Shown: in pieces, positions 1 to 5,055 of the stretch
How positions within the stretch are numbered: the stretch's first letter is position 1
How the letters are laid out: every line of letters starts with the position of its first letter
Origin: an uncultured Eubacteriales bacterium
GTDB taxonomy: Bacteria > Bacillota > Clostridia > Oscillospirales > Butyricicoccaceae
Length of the DNA stretch: 5,176 nt
Direction: 5' to 3'
NCBI GenBank assembly: GCA_910586105.1
Contig: CAJUGU010000174.1
Location: 1 to 5,176 of the forward strand
Made by a program: the position numbers and the translations under genes
The notes under the pieces: model-generated
Told to the model about the DNA's origin: nothing
Seen by the model: the letters and a program-made list of their open reading frames with translations, nothing else
Databases searched by the model: none

Positions 1-54
1 CACGGCTCTCTTTCAATGGCTGCCTTTTTCTGGGATTTTTATGAAACTGCCGTG
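1..54. repeat. Two-part inverted repeat upstream of dnaA
   Basis: CACGGC (1-6) is complementary to GCCGTG (49-54), and just inside, TTTCA (11-15) is complementary to TGAAA (42-46). This gives an 11-pair stem with a small asymmetric internal loop and a 26-base apical loop. There is no clear T run right after it on the + strand. In many Bacillota rpmH lies upstream of dnaA on the other strand, so this could be part of that leader or a terminator, but the window is cut at base 1 and neither can be shown. The structure may be chance. Confidence 0.25.
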
Positions 55-73
55 AGAAAAATTTCATATCCCT

Positions 74-102
74 TTGCAATCGGGCTCGAAAGCTGTTATA
101 AT
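74..102 (+). promoter_or_regulatory. dnaA promoter (sigma-A, extended -10)
   Basis: TTGCAA (74-79, 4 of 6 to TTGACA) is followed by a 17-base spacer and a perfect TATAAT (97-102). A TG at 94-95 makes it an extended -10 element. Transcription would start near 109, giving a leader of about 32 bases before the dnaA start. I see no DnaA box in 1-140, so the usual autoregulation by DnaA at its own promoter is not evident from the part shown; boxes further upstream would be outside the window. Confidence 0.8.
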
Positions 103-140
103 AACCTTAACTGCACACTCCGCCAAAAGGGGGAATACGC

Positions 141-1427
141 TTGGCTAACCAACAAATCCTGGATATGGCACTCAAACAGATGGAACAGACCATCAATCCA
201 GTCACGCTCACGGCCTGGTTTGACGACGCGGAAGTCACGGCTTTCGAGGCCTCCCATCTGACGCTGCACGTACCCAATGAATTCAAAAAAGAAATCATCG
301 ACAGCCGCTTTATCGGCCCTCTGAAAGCCGCGCTGAAAACGCTCTTTGACGACGATATCGAGGTCTCCATCGTCACCGGCAACGTGACCAGCCCGCCGGA
401 AATGGTCGGCGTCCCGAACGACGTGTACACTTTCGATCATTTCATCGTCGGATCTTCCAACAAATTTGCCCACGCCGCAGCAACCGCCGTCTCCAAAAAG
501 CCAGCCGTTGTTTATAACCCGCTTTTTATTTACGGCCAATCCGGTCTCGGCAAGACCCACCTGCTCTATTCCATCGCGCATGAGCTGCGCGGCACCCATC
601 CCAGCTTTAAAATCGTTTATGTCAAGGGCGAAGATTTTACAAACGAGCTGGTCACCTCCATCCAGGAGGGCGACATGCAGAATTTCCGGGAAAAATACCG
701 CACCGCCGACCTGCTCCTCCTCGACGACATCCAGTTCATCGCGGGCAAAGAACGCACGCAGGAGGAATTCTTCCATACCTTCAATACCATCTATGAAGCC
801 AACCGACAAATCGTATTGACAAGCGACCGCCCACCAAAGGAAATCAATACGCTGGAAGACCGCCTGCGCACCCGCTTTGAAATGGGCCTGCTTGCCGATA
901 TCCAGCCGCCGGACTACGAAACCCGTCTGGCGATCATTAAATCCAAGGCCGAACAATACGGCTACACGCTGCCGCCCAATATCGTGCATATCATCGCGGA
1001 CGCCATCCAGTCAAACGTCCGTCAGCTCGAAGGCACCGTCCAGAAAATCAAGGCCATGCATGAACTCATGGAACTGCCCATTACCCCCGAACTTGCTTAC
1101 CGCGCAATCGAGGAGGTCAAGACCGAAAGCCCCGGGCTTAATCCAACCCCACAGCTTATCATGCAGGCCGTCGCAAACTTTTATTGTATCCCCGTCGAAC
1201 AAATCACCTCGAACAAACGTTCCAAAGATACCGTGCAGCCCCGGCAGGTATCCATGTATCTGGTCCGCAATCTGCTCGGGTATTCCCTACCGGAAATCGG
1301 GAAGATATTTTCCCGCGACCACTCTACCGTATTACACGCGATCGATAAGATCAAAAACCAGATGAAAACTTCGACCGAAATGAACGATATCCTTAAAACG
1401 CTAACCGATAATATCCGTTCCCAATAA
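141..1427 (+). CDS. dnaA: Chromosomal replication initiator protein DnaA
   Basis: DnaA is the AAA+ ATPase that binds DnaA boxes at oriC, forms a helical oligomer and opens the duplex for helicase loading. The 428-residue product has domain I at about 1-75, a very short linker (about 76-95) and the AAA+ core at about 96-330. The core shows Walker A GQSGLGKTH (132-140, Lys138), Walker B LLLLDDIQF (191-199, Asp195/Asp196), the sensor I stretch IVLTSDR (224-230), the arginine-finger box RLRTRFEMGL (241-250) and sensor II NVRQLEG (292-298, Arg294). Domain IV (about 333-428) has the helix-turn-helix signature PRQVSMYL (367-374) and SRDHSTVLHAI (391-401), with DHST where DHTT is usual. The start is TTG at 141: AAAAGGGGG (125-133) lies seven bases upstream, there is an in-frame stop at 108-110, and the N-terminus fits the family. 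The length is below the usual 440-460 because domain II is short. Confidence 0.99.
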   Translation: MANQQILDMALKQMEQTINPVTLTAWFDDAEVTAFEASHLTLHVPNEFKKEIIDSRFIGPLKAALKTLFDDDIEVSIVTGNVTSPPEMVGVPNDVYTFDHFIVGSSNKFAHAAATAVSKKPAVVYNPLFIYGQSGLGKTHLLYSIAHELRGTHPSFKIVYVKGEDFTNELVTSIQEGDMQNFREKYRTADLLLLDDIQFIAGKERTQEEFFHTFNTIYEANRQIVLTSDRPPKEINTLEDRLRTRFEMGLLADIQPPDYETRLAIIKSKAEQYGYTLPPNIVHIIADAIQSNVRQLEGTVQKIKAMHELMELPITPELAYRAIEEVKTESPGLNPTPQLIMQAVANFYCIPVEQITSNKRSKDTVQPRQVSMYLVRNLLGYSLPEIGKIFSRDHSTVLHAIDKIKNQMKTSTEMNDILKTLTDNIRSQ

Positions 1428-1449
1428 AGAGTGCGCTTGCCCACTTGTA

Positions 1450-1485
1450 TTCCGCCTTGTCCTCCTTTATATATGTAAGACGGAA
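1450..1485. repeat. Weak inverted repeat after dnaA
   Basis: TTCCGCCTT (1450-1458) pairs with AAGACGGAA (1477-1485) at eight of nine positions around an 18-base AT-rich loop. No T run follows, so I do not call it a terminator. It could be a weak attenuation structure 22 bases after the dnaA stop, or chance. Confidence 0.3.
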
Positions 1486-1754
1486 CACCCGATTTTACAA
1501 CAGTCAATCATCGACCCGTAACCGGCGTTGTATCAGCTGCAAACGACCGATCAAACTGCCGTTCCGCTGAAAAACAACGCCCCTGCGCCGCATTCCGCCG
1601 GCAACTCCCTCGGAAAAGGAGCCTCTGGGCATTTCATGATATGCTGTACCCCTTAACCTGAGAGCAGCAAAGGACGAAAACATTTCTCAATCGCGGCCAT
1701 CCTCAAAAGGCGACAAACCCTGTTTTGTTCCGTTCCCCCCGCATACCTCAAAAT

Positions 1755-1763
1755 ATTTCCACA
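1755..1763 (+). promoter_or_regulatory. DnaA box, 7 of 9 (ATTTCCACA)
   Basis: This differs from TTATCCACA at positions 1 and 3. It faces the next box on the opposite strand across six bases, so CCACA and TGTGG form a small inverted repeat. It is the leftmost recognisable box of the origin cluster. Confidence 0.6.
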
Positions 1764-1769
1764 CATCGC

Positions 1770-1778
1770 TGTGGATTG
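1770..1778 (-). promoter_or_regulatory. DnaA box, 7 of 9 (CAATCCACA on - strand)
   Basis: The + strand reads TGTGGATTG; two mismatches to TGTGGATAA, both in the AT end. It lies 12 bases left of the perfect box and in the same orientation. Confidence 0.6.
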
Positions 1779-1790
1779 TGTGTGAATTCC

Positions 1791-1799
1791 TGTGGATAA
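1791..1799 (-). promoter_or_regulatory. Perfect DnaA box (TTATCCACA on - strand)
   Basis: The + strand reads TGTGGATAA, nine of nine to the consensus and the only exact copy in the gap. It is likely the strongest DnaA anchor of the origin. It is followed by A/T-rich sequence (1797-1820). Confidence 0.93.
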
Positions 1800-1819
1800 A
1801 ATTTCCCGATTTTTTTCGT

Positions 1820-1862
1820 CAACATCCTTCACAAAAACATCAACATCCCCCTTGTGGATGTT
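1820..1862. repeat. AACATCC repeats with inverted copy
   Basis: CAACATCC occurs at 1820-1827 and 1841-1848, exactly 21 bases apart. A third AACATCC lies on the other strand (GGATGTT at 1856-1862). The second and third copies form a perfect 7-bp inverted repeat with a 7-base loop (1842-1862), directly followed by T residues to 1866. The structure could be a weak intrinsic terminator for dnaA, or an iterated protein site; the inverted copy overlaps the DnaA box at 1853-1861. The repeats are plain in the sequence, the function is not. Confidence 0.45.
1853..1861 (-). promoter_or_regulatory. DnaA box, 7 of 9 (ACATCCACA on - strand)
   Basis: The + strand reads TGTGGATGT. The GC-rich core is intact and only the last two positions differ from consensus. 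It lies inside the AACATCC inverted repeat. Confidence 0.55.
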
Positions 1863-1893
1863 TTTTCCCCCTTGGTTCTTGGCTAAAATCAAC

Positions 1894-1902
1894 TTTTCCC
1901 CA
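1894..1902 (+). promoter_or_regulatory. Possible weak DnaA box (TTTTCCCCA)
   Basis: Seven of nine to consensus, but one mismatch falls in the CCACA core, so binding would be weak. It directly abuts the box at 1903-1911, which is the reason to mention it: side-by-side sites can be filled cooperatively by DnaA. Confidence 0.3.
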
Positions 1903-1911
1903 GTTTCCACA
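1903..1911 (+). promoter_or_regulatory. DnaA box next to trio element (GTTTCCACA)
   Basis: Seven of nine to consensus with the TCCACA core intact. It points toward the CTA/TTA trios, which begin four bases later after the short pyrimidine spacer CCT (1912-1914). In B. subtilis a DnaA box, a short GC-rich spacer and trios in this order form the basal unwinding system, so this box is the likely loading site for DnaA onto single strands. Confidence 0.65.
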
Positions 1912-1914
1912 CCT

Positions 1915-1929
1915 CTACTATTACGACTA
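1915..1929. promoter_or_regulatory. DnaA-trio-like unwinding element
   Basis: The + strand reads CTA CTA TTA CGA CTA; the complementary strand is therefore 3'-GAT GAT AAT GCT GAT-5'. Four of the five triplets fit the DnaA-trio consensus 3'-(G/A)A(T/A)-5' described for B. subtilis, in register and without gaps, and only GCT departs from it. The position just after a DnaA box is as expected. The known role is to stabilise a DnaA filament on one strand so that the duplex opens. The bases after it are not especially AT-rich, which is a mild point against. Confidence 0.7.
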
Positions 1930-1943
1930 AAATCCTGCTTCTC

Positions 1944-1979
1944 TTACAGGAAGCCAGCGCATCCGCTGCTTTCCTGTAA
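1944..1979. repeat. Imperfect hairpin between trios and last DnaA box
   Basis: TTACAGGAA (1944-1952) is exactly complementary to TTCCTGTAA (1971-1979), and inside it CAGCG (1955-1959) pairs with CGCTG (1964-1968) around the tetraloop CATC. Between the two helices there is a G-T wobble and one C-C mismatch. No T run follows on either strand, so it is not a plain terminator. It sits where opened single strands or the 5' end of a dnaN transcript would be, and could fold in either. Confidence 0.6.
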
Positions 1980-1993
1980 AAATCCCAAATACC

Positions 1994-2002
1994 TGTGGAC
2001 AA
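1994..2002 (-). promoter_or_regulatory. DnaA box, 8 of 9 (TTGTCCACA on - strand)
   Basis: The + strand reads TGTGGACAA, one mismatch to consensus and the second-best box in the gap. A GTG inside it (1995) opens the dnaN frame 40 codons early, but that is a false start (see dnaN). Confidence 0.75.
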
Positions 2003-2114
2003 AAAAGGACGCAAAAAAACATTGCCGTTTGCCCTCCTGCAAGACCGGCAAGCCGATCCTGCAAAACCATTTCCCTATTCTCTGACCTTTATCAATCGAA
2101 AGGAATTATCCCAA

Positions 2115-3230
2115 ATGAAATTCTCCTGCGACAAAACCCTGTTAAACGACATGATTGTGATGGCCTCCCGCGCGGTATCCTCAAAAGCGACCATCCCGCT
2201 GCTGGAAGGCATCCTGCTTGAGGCTACCCTTGACGGGCTGACCTTCTCCGGCTACAACCTTTCCATGGCGATCCGCACGACCACCTCCGAAGCCGATATC
2301 ATTGAAGACGGCCGGATCGTATTAAACGCGCGCCTATTCGGCGATATCGTCCGCAAACTGCCCTCCGACCTCGTTTATCTGGAATGCGACAGCGAGCTTC
2401 GCACGACCATCAAATGCGGCCGCGCCGTCTTTAACCTGATCGCAAACGCCGCCGACGAATACCCGGCGCTGCCTGAGGTCGAAAAAGATCGCGAGATCCA
2501 GATCCCGTCCTCGACATTAAAATCCATGATCGCGCAGACCATTTTTGCCGTCTCGGAAAATGAAGCCAAGCCTATCCATACCGGCTGCCTGTTCGAGACC
2601 GAAGGCAACCGTCTGAATGTGATCGCAGTCGACGGCTACCGTCTTTCCGTCCGTCGGGAGGAACTGCCCGCCGTTCCGGAGGAAGAATTTAAATTTGTCG
2701 TACCCGGTTCGTCACTGCGCGAAATCGAGCGCGTCCTTGACGAAAACGACGACTCCATTTCCATCTTTCCAGGCGACAAGCACATTTTGTTTTCCATCGG
2801 CGGGACAACCATGATCTCACGCCTGATCGACGGCGAATTCCTGAACTACCGCGCCGCGATCCCGACCGACTTCGAGCATACGATCCGGGTCGACCGCTCC
2901 GACCTTATCACCTGCGTCGAACGCGTGTCTCTGATCGTTTCCGAAAAGCTGAAAAATCCGGTGCGGATGTCCTTCGACGGCGCAACGGTCAAAATGAGCT
3001 GCATCACCGCGATCGGCAAGAGCTACGACGAATGCGCGATCGACGGCGCGATCGACGACCTTGAAATCGGTTTTAACAACCGCTATCTGCTCGAAGCGCT
3101 GCGCGCGGCGGCAGATGAAACGGTCGTCGTTTCGCTCAAGGGCGCGCTGAACCCGCTGGTCATTACCCCGATCGAGGGCGACCGTTACACCTACCTTGTA
3201 CTCCCCGTGAGGTTGAAGGCCAATGAATGA
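2115..3230 (+). CDS. dnaN: DNA polymerase III sliding clamp, beta subunit
   Basis: DnaN forms the dimeric ring that encircles DNA and tethers the replicative polymerase and other clamp-binding proteins. The 371-residue product has the family length (about 365-380) and three clamp domains (roughly 1-120, 121-245, 246-371). Recognisable parts are the N-terminal MKFSCDKTLL, IPLLEGILLEA (27-37), AVDGYRLSVR (171-180), SRLIDGEFLNY (235-245; a Leu where Pro is usual) and the C-terminal YLVLPVRL (370-end region), which with the DGYRL segment builds the pocket for clamp-binding peptides. The start is ATG 2115 with AAAGGA at 2099-2104. The frame is open back to GTG 1995, but those 40 residues lie in a DnaA box and do not look like a clamp N-terminus. 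The stop overlaps yaaA by eight bases, suggesting coupled translation. Its + strand is C-rich, unlike recF. Confidence 0.98.
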   Translation: MKFSCDKTLLNDMIVMASRAVSSKATIPLLEGILLEATLDGLTFSGYNLSMAIRTTTSEADIIEDGRIVLNARLFGDIVRKLPSDLVYLECDSELRTTIKCGRAVFNLIANAADEYPALPEVEKDREIQIPSSTLKSMIAQTIFAVSENEAKPIHTGCLFETEGNRLNVIAVDGYRLSVRREELPAVPEEEFKFVVPGSSLREIERVLDENDDSISIFPGDKHILFSIGGTTMISRLIDGEFLNYRAAIPTDFEHTIRVDRSDLITCVERVSLIVSEKLKNPVRMSFDGATVKMSCITAIGKSYDECAIDGAIDDLEIGFNNRYLLEALRAAADETVVVSLKGALNPLVITPIEGDRYTYLVLPVRLKANE

Positions 3231-3435
3231 TATTCGGATCGAAGGGGAGTTCATCCGGCTGGACGCGCTGCTGAAATTTGCGTCGCTGGTAAGCTCCGGA
3301 GGGGAAGCAAAAATCCGGATCGCGCAGGGGGAAGTGTCCGTCAACGGCGAGCCCTGCACGATGCGCGGGAAAAAATGCCGAAACGGCGATGAAATCACGC
3401 TGGACGGCGTGACGGTCCGGGTGTTATGCAGCTGA
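3223..3435 (+). CDS. yaaA: S4 domain RNA-binding protein YaaA
   Basis: This 70-residue protein is one S4 fold, a small RNA-binding module found in ribosomal protein S4 and rRNA-modifying enzymes. Family marks are FIRLDALLKFASLVSSGGEA (10-29), the GEVSVNGE turn (36-43) and RGKKCRNGDEI (48-58). The size and position between dnaN and recF match YaaA of Bacillus and clostridia, whose role is thought to lie in RNA or ribosome binding rather than replication. ATG 3223 overlaps the dnaN end (ATGAATGA at 3223-3230), and a TGAGG stretch at 3208-3212 can serve as ribosome binding site inside dnaN. It ends ten bases into recF. The exact RNA target cannot be told from the sequence. Confidence 0.93.
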   Translation: MNDIRIEGEFIRLDALLKFASLVSSGGEAKIRIAQGEVSVNGEPCTMRGKKCRNGDEITLDGVTVRVLCS

Positions 3436-4523
3436 ACCGGATCGTATTGGAGCATTTTCGGAATTATAGAGCGGAAACGTTTGCGTTCGACCAAAAGGTC
3501 AATTTGATCTATGGTCAAAATGCACAAGGGAAGACCAATCTGCTGGAAGCCTGCACCTTGCTTTCGACCATGAAGCTATTCCGGACCGGGCAGAAGAAGG
3601 AAGGCCTGGCTTTCGGTCAGACGGAGGGGCGCGTGCTGGGCGAATTTGAGGCGGAGCGCCAGCCGTTCACGCTGGAGGTGCGGCTGCATGCGTCACGGGC
3701 GATGGAGATTTTCCGTTCGGGCGCGCGGCTGCGGCGGCAAAGCGAGGGGCAGGGGTTGCTCAAAACCGTGCTGTTCTGCCCGGACGACCTGTACCTGATC
3801 CGCACCGGGGCGGCTTCCCGAAGGAAATTCCTTGATACCGCCTTGGGGCAGCTTCGTCCCAATTATGCGCGCTATCTGGAAGAATATAACAAGGTGCTCG
3901 AACACAAGACGCGTATCCTGCGCGACAGCGAGGAGCGCCCGGACCTGCTGGCGCTGTATGACGACTTTTCGCTGCGGCTGGCGCGACTTGGGGCGCATCT
4001 GATTCGGTACCGGGCGAGTTACCTGCGGAAGCTGGGCGAAACGGCGGCGCGGATCCATCGCGAGATTGCGCCCGAGGAAGCGCTGACGCTGGAATATGAG
4101 ACGATCCCAAAGGATCCGTTTGGAAGCGTGCAGGCGGTCGAGTCCGAGCTACAGGAACATTTGTTCCTGCATAAGAATGCGGAGATCGCGGCGCGAAGCT
4201 GCCTTTCCGGCTGTCATAAGGACGATATCCTCATTTCCATCGACGGGAACCCCGCCGCGAAATTTGGTTCACAGGGGCAGGTTCGCACGTGCGCGCTGGT
4301 GCTCAAGCTCTCGGAACGGGAGCTGATGTTTGAAGACTGCGGGGAATATCCGGTGCTTCTGCTGGACGACGTGCTGAGCGAGCTGGACAAGCGCCGCCAG
4401 GATTTTGTGCTGAACCGGATCCAGAGCGGGCAGGTGCTTATCACCTGCTGCGAGGAGGAAGCGGCGGCGAAGCTGGCCGCGGGGCAGGTGTTTCATATCC
4501 AAAGCGGAAGCGTTGTGCGATGA
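3426..4523 (+). CDS. recF: DNA replication and repair protein RecF
   Basis: RecF is an SMC-like ATPase that, with RecO and RecR, places RecA on gapped DNA at damaged or stalled forks. The 365-residue length is typical. It has Walker A GQNAQGKTN (30-38, Lys36), the ABC-type signature FGSQGQ (280-285) and Walker B LLLDDVLSELD (311-321) including the D-loop SELD. The N-terminus MQLNRIVLEHFRNY is characteristic. SGCHKDD (261-267) replaces the more common GPHRDD, and CCEEE (341-345) stands where a T-T/D-rich end is usual; both are mild variants. The start ATG 3426 lies inside yaaA (10-base overlap) with no clear Shine-Dalgarno, so translation probably depends on coupling to yaaA. The + strand is G-rich here, in contrast to dnaA and dnaN. 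Confidence 0.98.
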   Translation: MQLNRIVLEHFRNYRAETFAFDQKVNLIYGQNAQGKTNLLEACTLLSTMKLFRTGQKKEGLAFGQTEGRVLGEFEAERQPFTLEVRLHASRAMEIFRSGARLRRQSEGQGLLKTVLFCPDDLYLIRTGAASRRKFLDTALGQLRPNYARYLEEYNKVLEHKTRILRDSEERPDLLALYDDFSLRLARLGAHLIRYRASYLRKLGETAARIHREIAPEEALTLEYETIPKDPFGSVQAVESELQEHLFLHKNAEIAARSCLSGCHKDDILISIDGNPAAKFGSQGQVRTCALVLKLSERELMFEDCGEYPVLLLDDVLSELDKRRQDFVLNRIQSGQVLITCCEEEAAAKLAAGQVFHIQSGSVVR

Positions 4524-4559
4524 ATCGCCGTTAAAACGAAAATACGAGAAAGAAATGTT

Positions 4560-4596
4560 CAAAATTTGTGAAATTTTGTGCATTTTTTTCTTTTTT
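4560..4596 (+). terminator. A/T palindrome and T tracts after recF
   Basis: CAAAATTT (4560-4567) and AAATTTTG (4571-4578) form a perfect 8-bp stem with a GTG loop; four bases later come T7 (4583-4589) and T6 (4591-4596). The order stem then T tract fits an intrinsic terminator for the dnaA-recF unit. The stem has only one G-C pair and the T tract is slightly displaced, so ending would be inefficient. A protein site is an alternative. It lies in a 24 % GC stretch (about 4531-4640). Confidence 0.4.
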
Positions 4597-4601
4597 AATG
4601 A

Positions 4602-4630
4602 CAGACAAAAGCTGAAAAATTTGGTATAAT
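4602..4630 (+). promoter_or_regulatory. remB promoter (extended -10)
   Basis: CAGACA (4602-4607, 4 of 6 to TTGACA), a 17-base spacer and a perfect TATAAT (4625-4630), with TG at 4622-4623 giving an extended -10. The predicted start near 4637 leaves a leader of about 37 bases ending in the remB ribosome binding site. It gives remB, and any gyrase genes beyond it, transcription independent of recF. Confidence 0.82.
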
Positions 4631-4673
4631 AGTAATAGGAAATCTGCTGCCGCAGAGAGGAGGCGCCGGGGGC

Positions 4674-4940
4674 GTGTATGTGCATATTGGACAAGATTTC
4701 ATCGTGCCGACCAAAAGCATCGTGTGTATCATCGATATGGATACGGCGACGTGGTCGAAGCATACGCGGGCACTGGTGCAGCGCCTGTCACGCGAGGGAA
4801 GGACGGTAGAGCTGTTCGACGATCTGCCGCGTGCGGGTATCCTCTGCGCGGGCGAGCTGGGGGAGCATTTGTATTTATCCGGCCTGTCGTCGGCAACGCT
4901 GCAAAAGCGTGCGGAACAGGGGATTAAAGCGTTTACGTGA
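4674..4940 (+). CDS. remB: RemB/YaaB family regulator (DUF370)
   Basis: The 88-residue product matches the RemA/RemB (DUF370) family; RemB (YaaB) lies between recF and gyrB in B. subtilis. RemA members are ring-forming DNA-binding proteins that activate biofilm-matrix genes; the role of RemB itself is less clear. Visible marks are the N-terminus MYVHIGQDFIVPTKSIV (1-17), a basic central helix (KHTRALVQRLSREGR, 29-43) and YLSGLSSATLQKRA (67-80), close to the YSPLSSSTLKKRA end of the Bacillus protein. The start is GTG 4674 with AGGAGG (4658-4663) ten bases upstream; the ATG at 4678 is out of frame. It has its own promoter and is followed by hairpins, the first of which overlaps its stop. Confidence 0.9.
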   Translation: MYVHIGQDFIVPTKSIVCIIDMDTATWSKHTRALVQRLSREGRTVELFDDLPRAGILCAGELGEHLYLSGLSSATLQKRAEQGIKAFT

Positions 4941-4955
4941 CGGCTGCGCCGTTAC
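4937..4955. repeat. Hairpin overlapping the remB stop
   Basis: GTGACGGC (4937-4944) pairs with GCCGTTAC (4948-4955) over eight positions with one G-T wobble, leaving a TGC loop. No T run follows. It is the first in the hairpin series that continues to the end of the window. Confidence 0.45.
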
Positions 4956-4966
4956 TGTGCGTGGGA

Positions 4967-4985
4967 AGCCCGGAGGGCTGATCTT
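4967..4985 (+). terminator. Candidate weak terminator after remB
   Basis: AGCCC (4967-4971) and GGGCT (4975-4979) form a GC-rich 5-bp stem with a GGA loop, followed by GATCTTTTG. The stem is short and the T run is only four, so it may be a partial terminator or just one of the C(GGA)G hairpins seen again at 5086-5102 and 5134-5154. Confidence 0.35.
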
Positions 4986-5004
4986 TTGTGGCTTTTGGCT
5001 GGCC

Positions 5005-5036
5005 GACCAGTCCGCCGTCGTTGTGGAGGACTGGTC
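5005..5036. repeat. Perfect 9-bp inverted repeat
   Basis: GACCAGTCC (5005-5013) is exactly complementary to GGACTGGTC (5028-5036), around 14 bases in which a CC/GG pair adds two more base pairs beyond one mismatch. The right arm overlaps a Shine-Dalgarno-like GGAGGA (5025-5030) before ATG 5037, but the 27-codon frame there is not convincing. The repeat could be an operator, an RNA hairpin or part of the larger element that follows. Confidence 0.6.
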
Positions 5037-5055
5037 ATGGAGCAAAAACCCTTTT

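Larger units (their letters stand above)
1428..2114. other. oriC: Probable replication origin oriC (dnaA-dnaN gap)
   Basis: This 687-base stretch between dnaA and dnaN has no convincing gene. Its right half (1755-2002) contains DnaA boxes on both strands, a DnaA-trio-like run and several inverted repeats, matching the place and content of origins in Bacillota. The left half (1428-1750) is C-rich and unremarkable: I see one weak inverted repeat (1450-1485), no box close to consensus and no clear terminator. dnaN is therefore either reached by read-through from dnaA or has a promoter I cannot pick out with confidence. Assignment as oriC rests on gene context plus boxes, not on a replication experiment. 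Confidence 0.9.

Noticed and set aside
96..989. 297-codon open frame on the - strand across dnaA
   Set aside because: It is fully antisense to conserved dnaA, its translation resembles no family I know, and GC-ending codon use in dnaA leaves few stops on that frame.
1653..1910. 85-codon open frame on the - strand inside the origin
   Set aside because: It starts within a DnaA box, runs through several boxes, and has no recognisable protein features or ribosome binding site.
1904..1933. Possible dnaN promoter TTTCCA - 18 - TAAAAT
   Set aside because: The -35 is only 4 of 6 and is part of a DnaA box, and the -10 overlaps the trio run; it may work but the match is too weak to call.
1792..2085. 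97-codon open frame on the + strand inside the origin
   Set aside because: Its start GTG is part of the perfect DnaA box and its frame reads through the trio run and hairpin; translation is low-complexity Ser/Pro/Lys-rich.
2106..2114. TTATCCCAA just before the dnaN ATG as a DnaA box
   Set aside because: Seven of nine, but both mismatches fall in the CCACA core that DnaA needs most, and it lies between the ribosome site and the start codon.
2817..3527. 236-codon open frame on the - strand across dnaN, yaaA and recF
   Set aside because: It lies opposite three well-recognised genes and has no familiar domain; a composition shadow.
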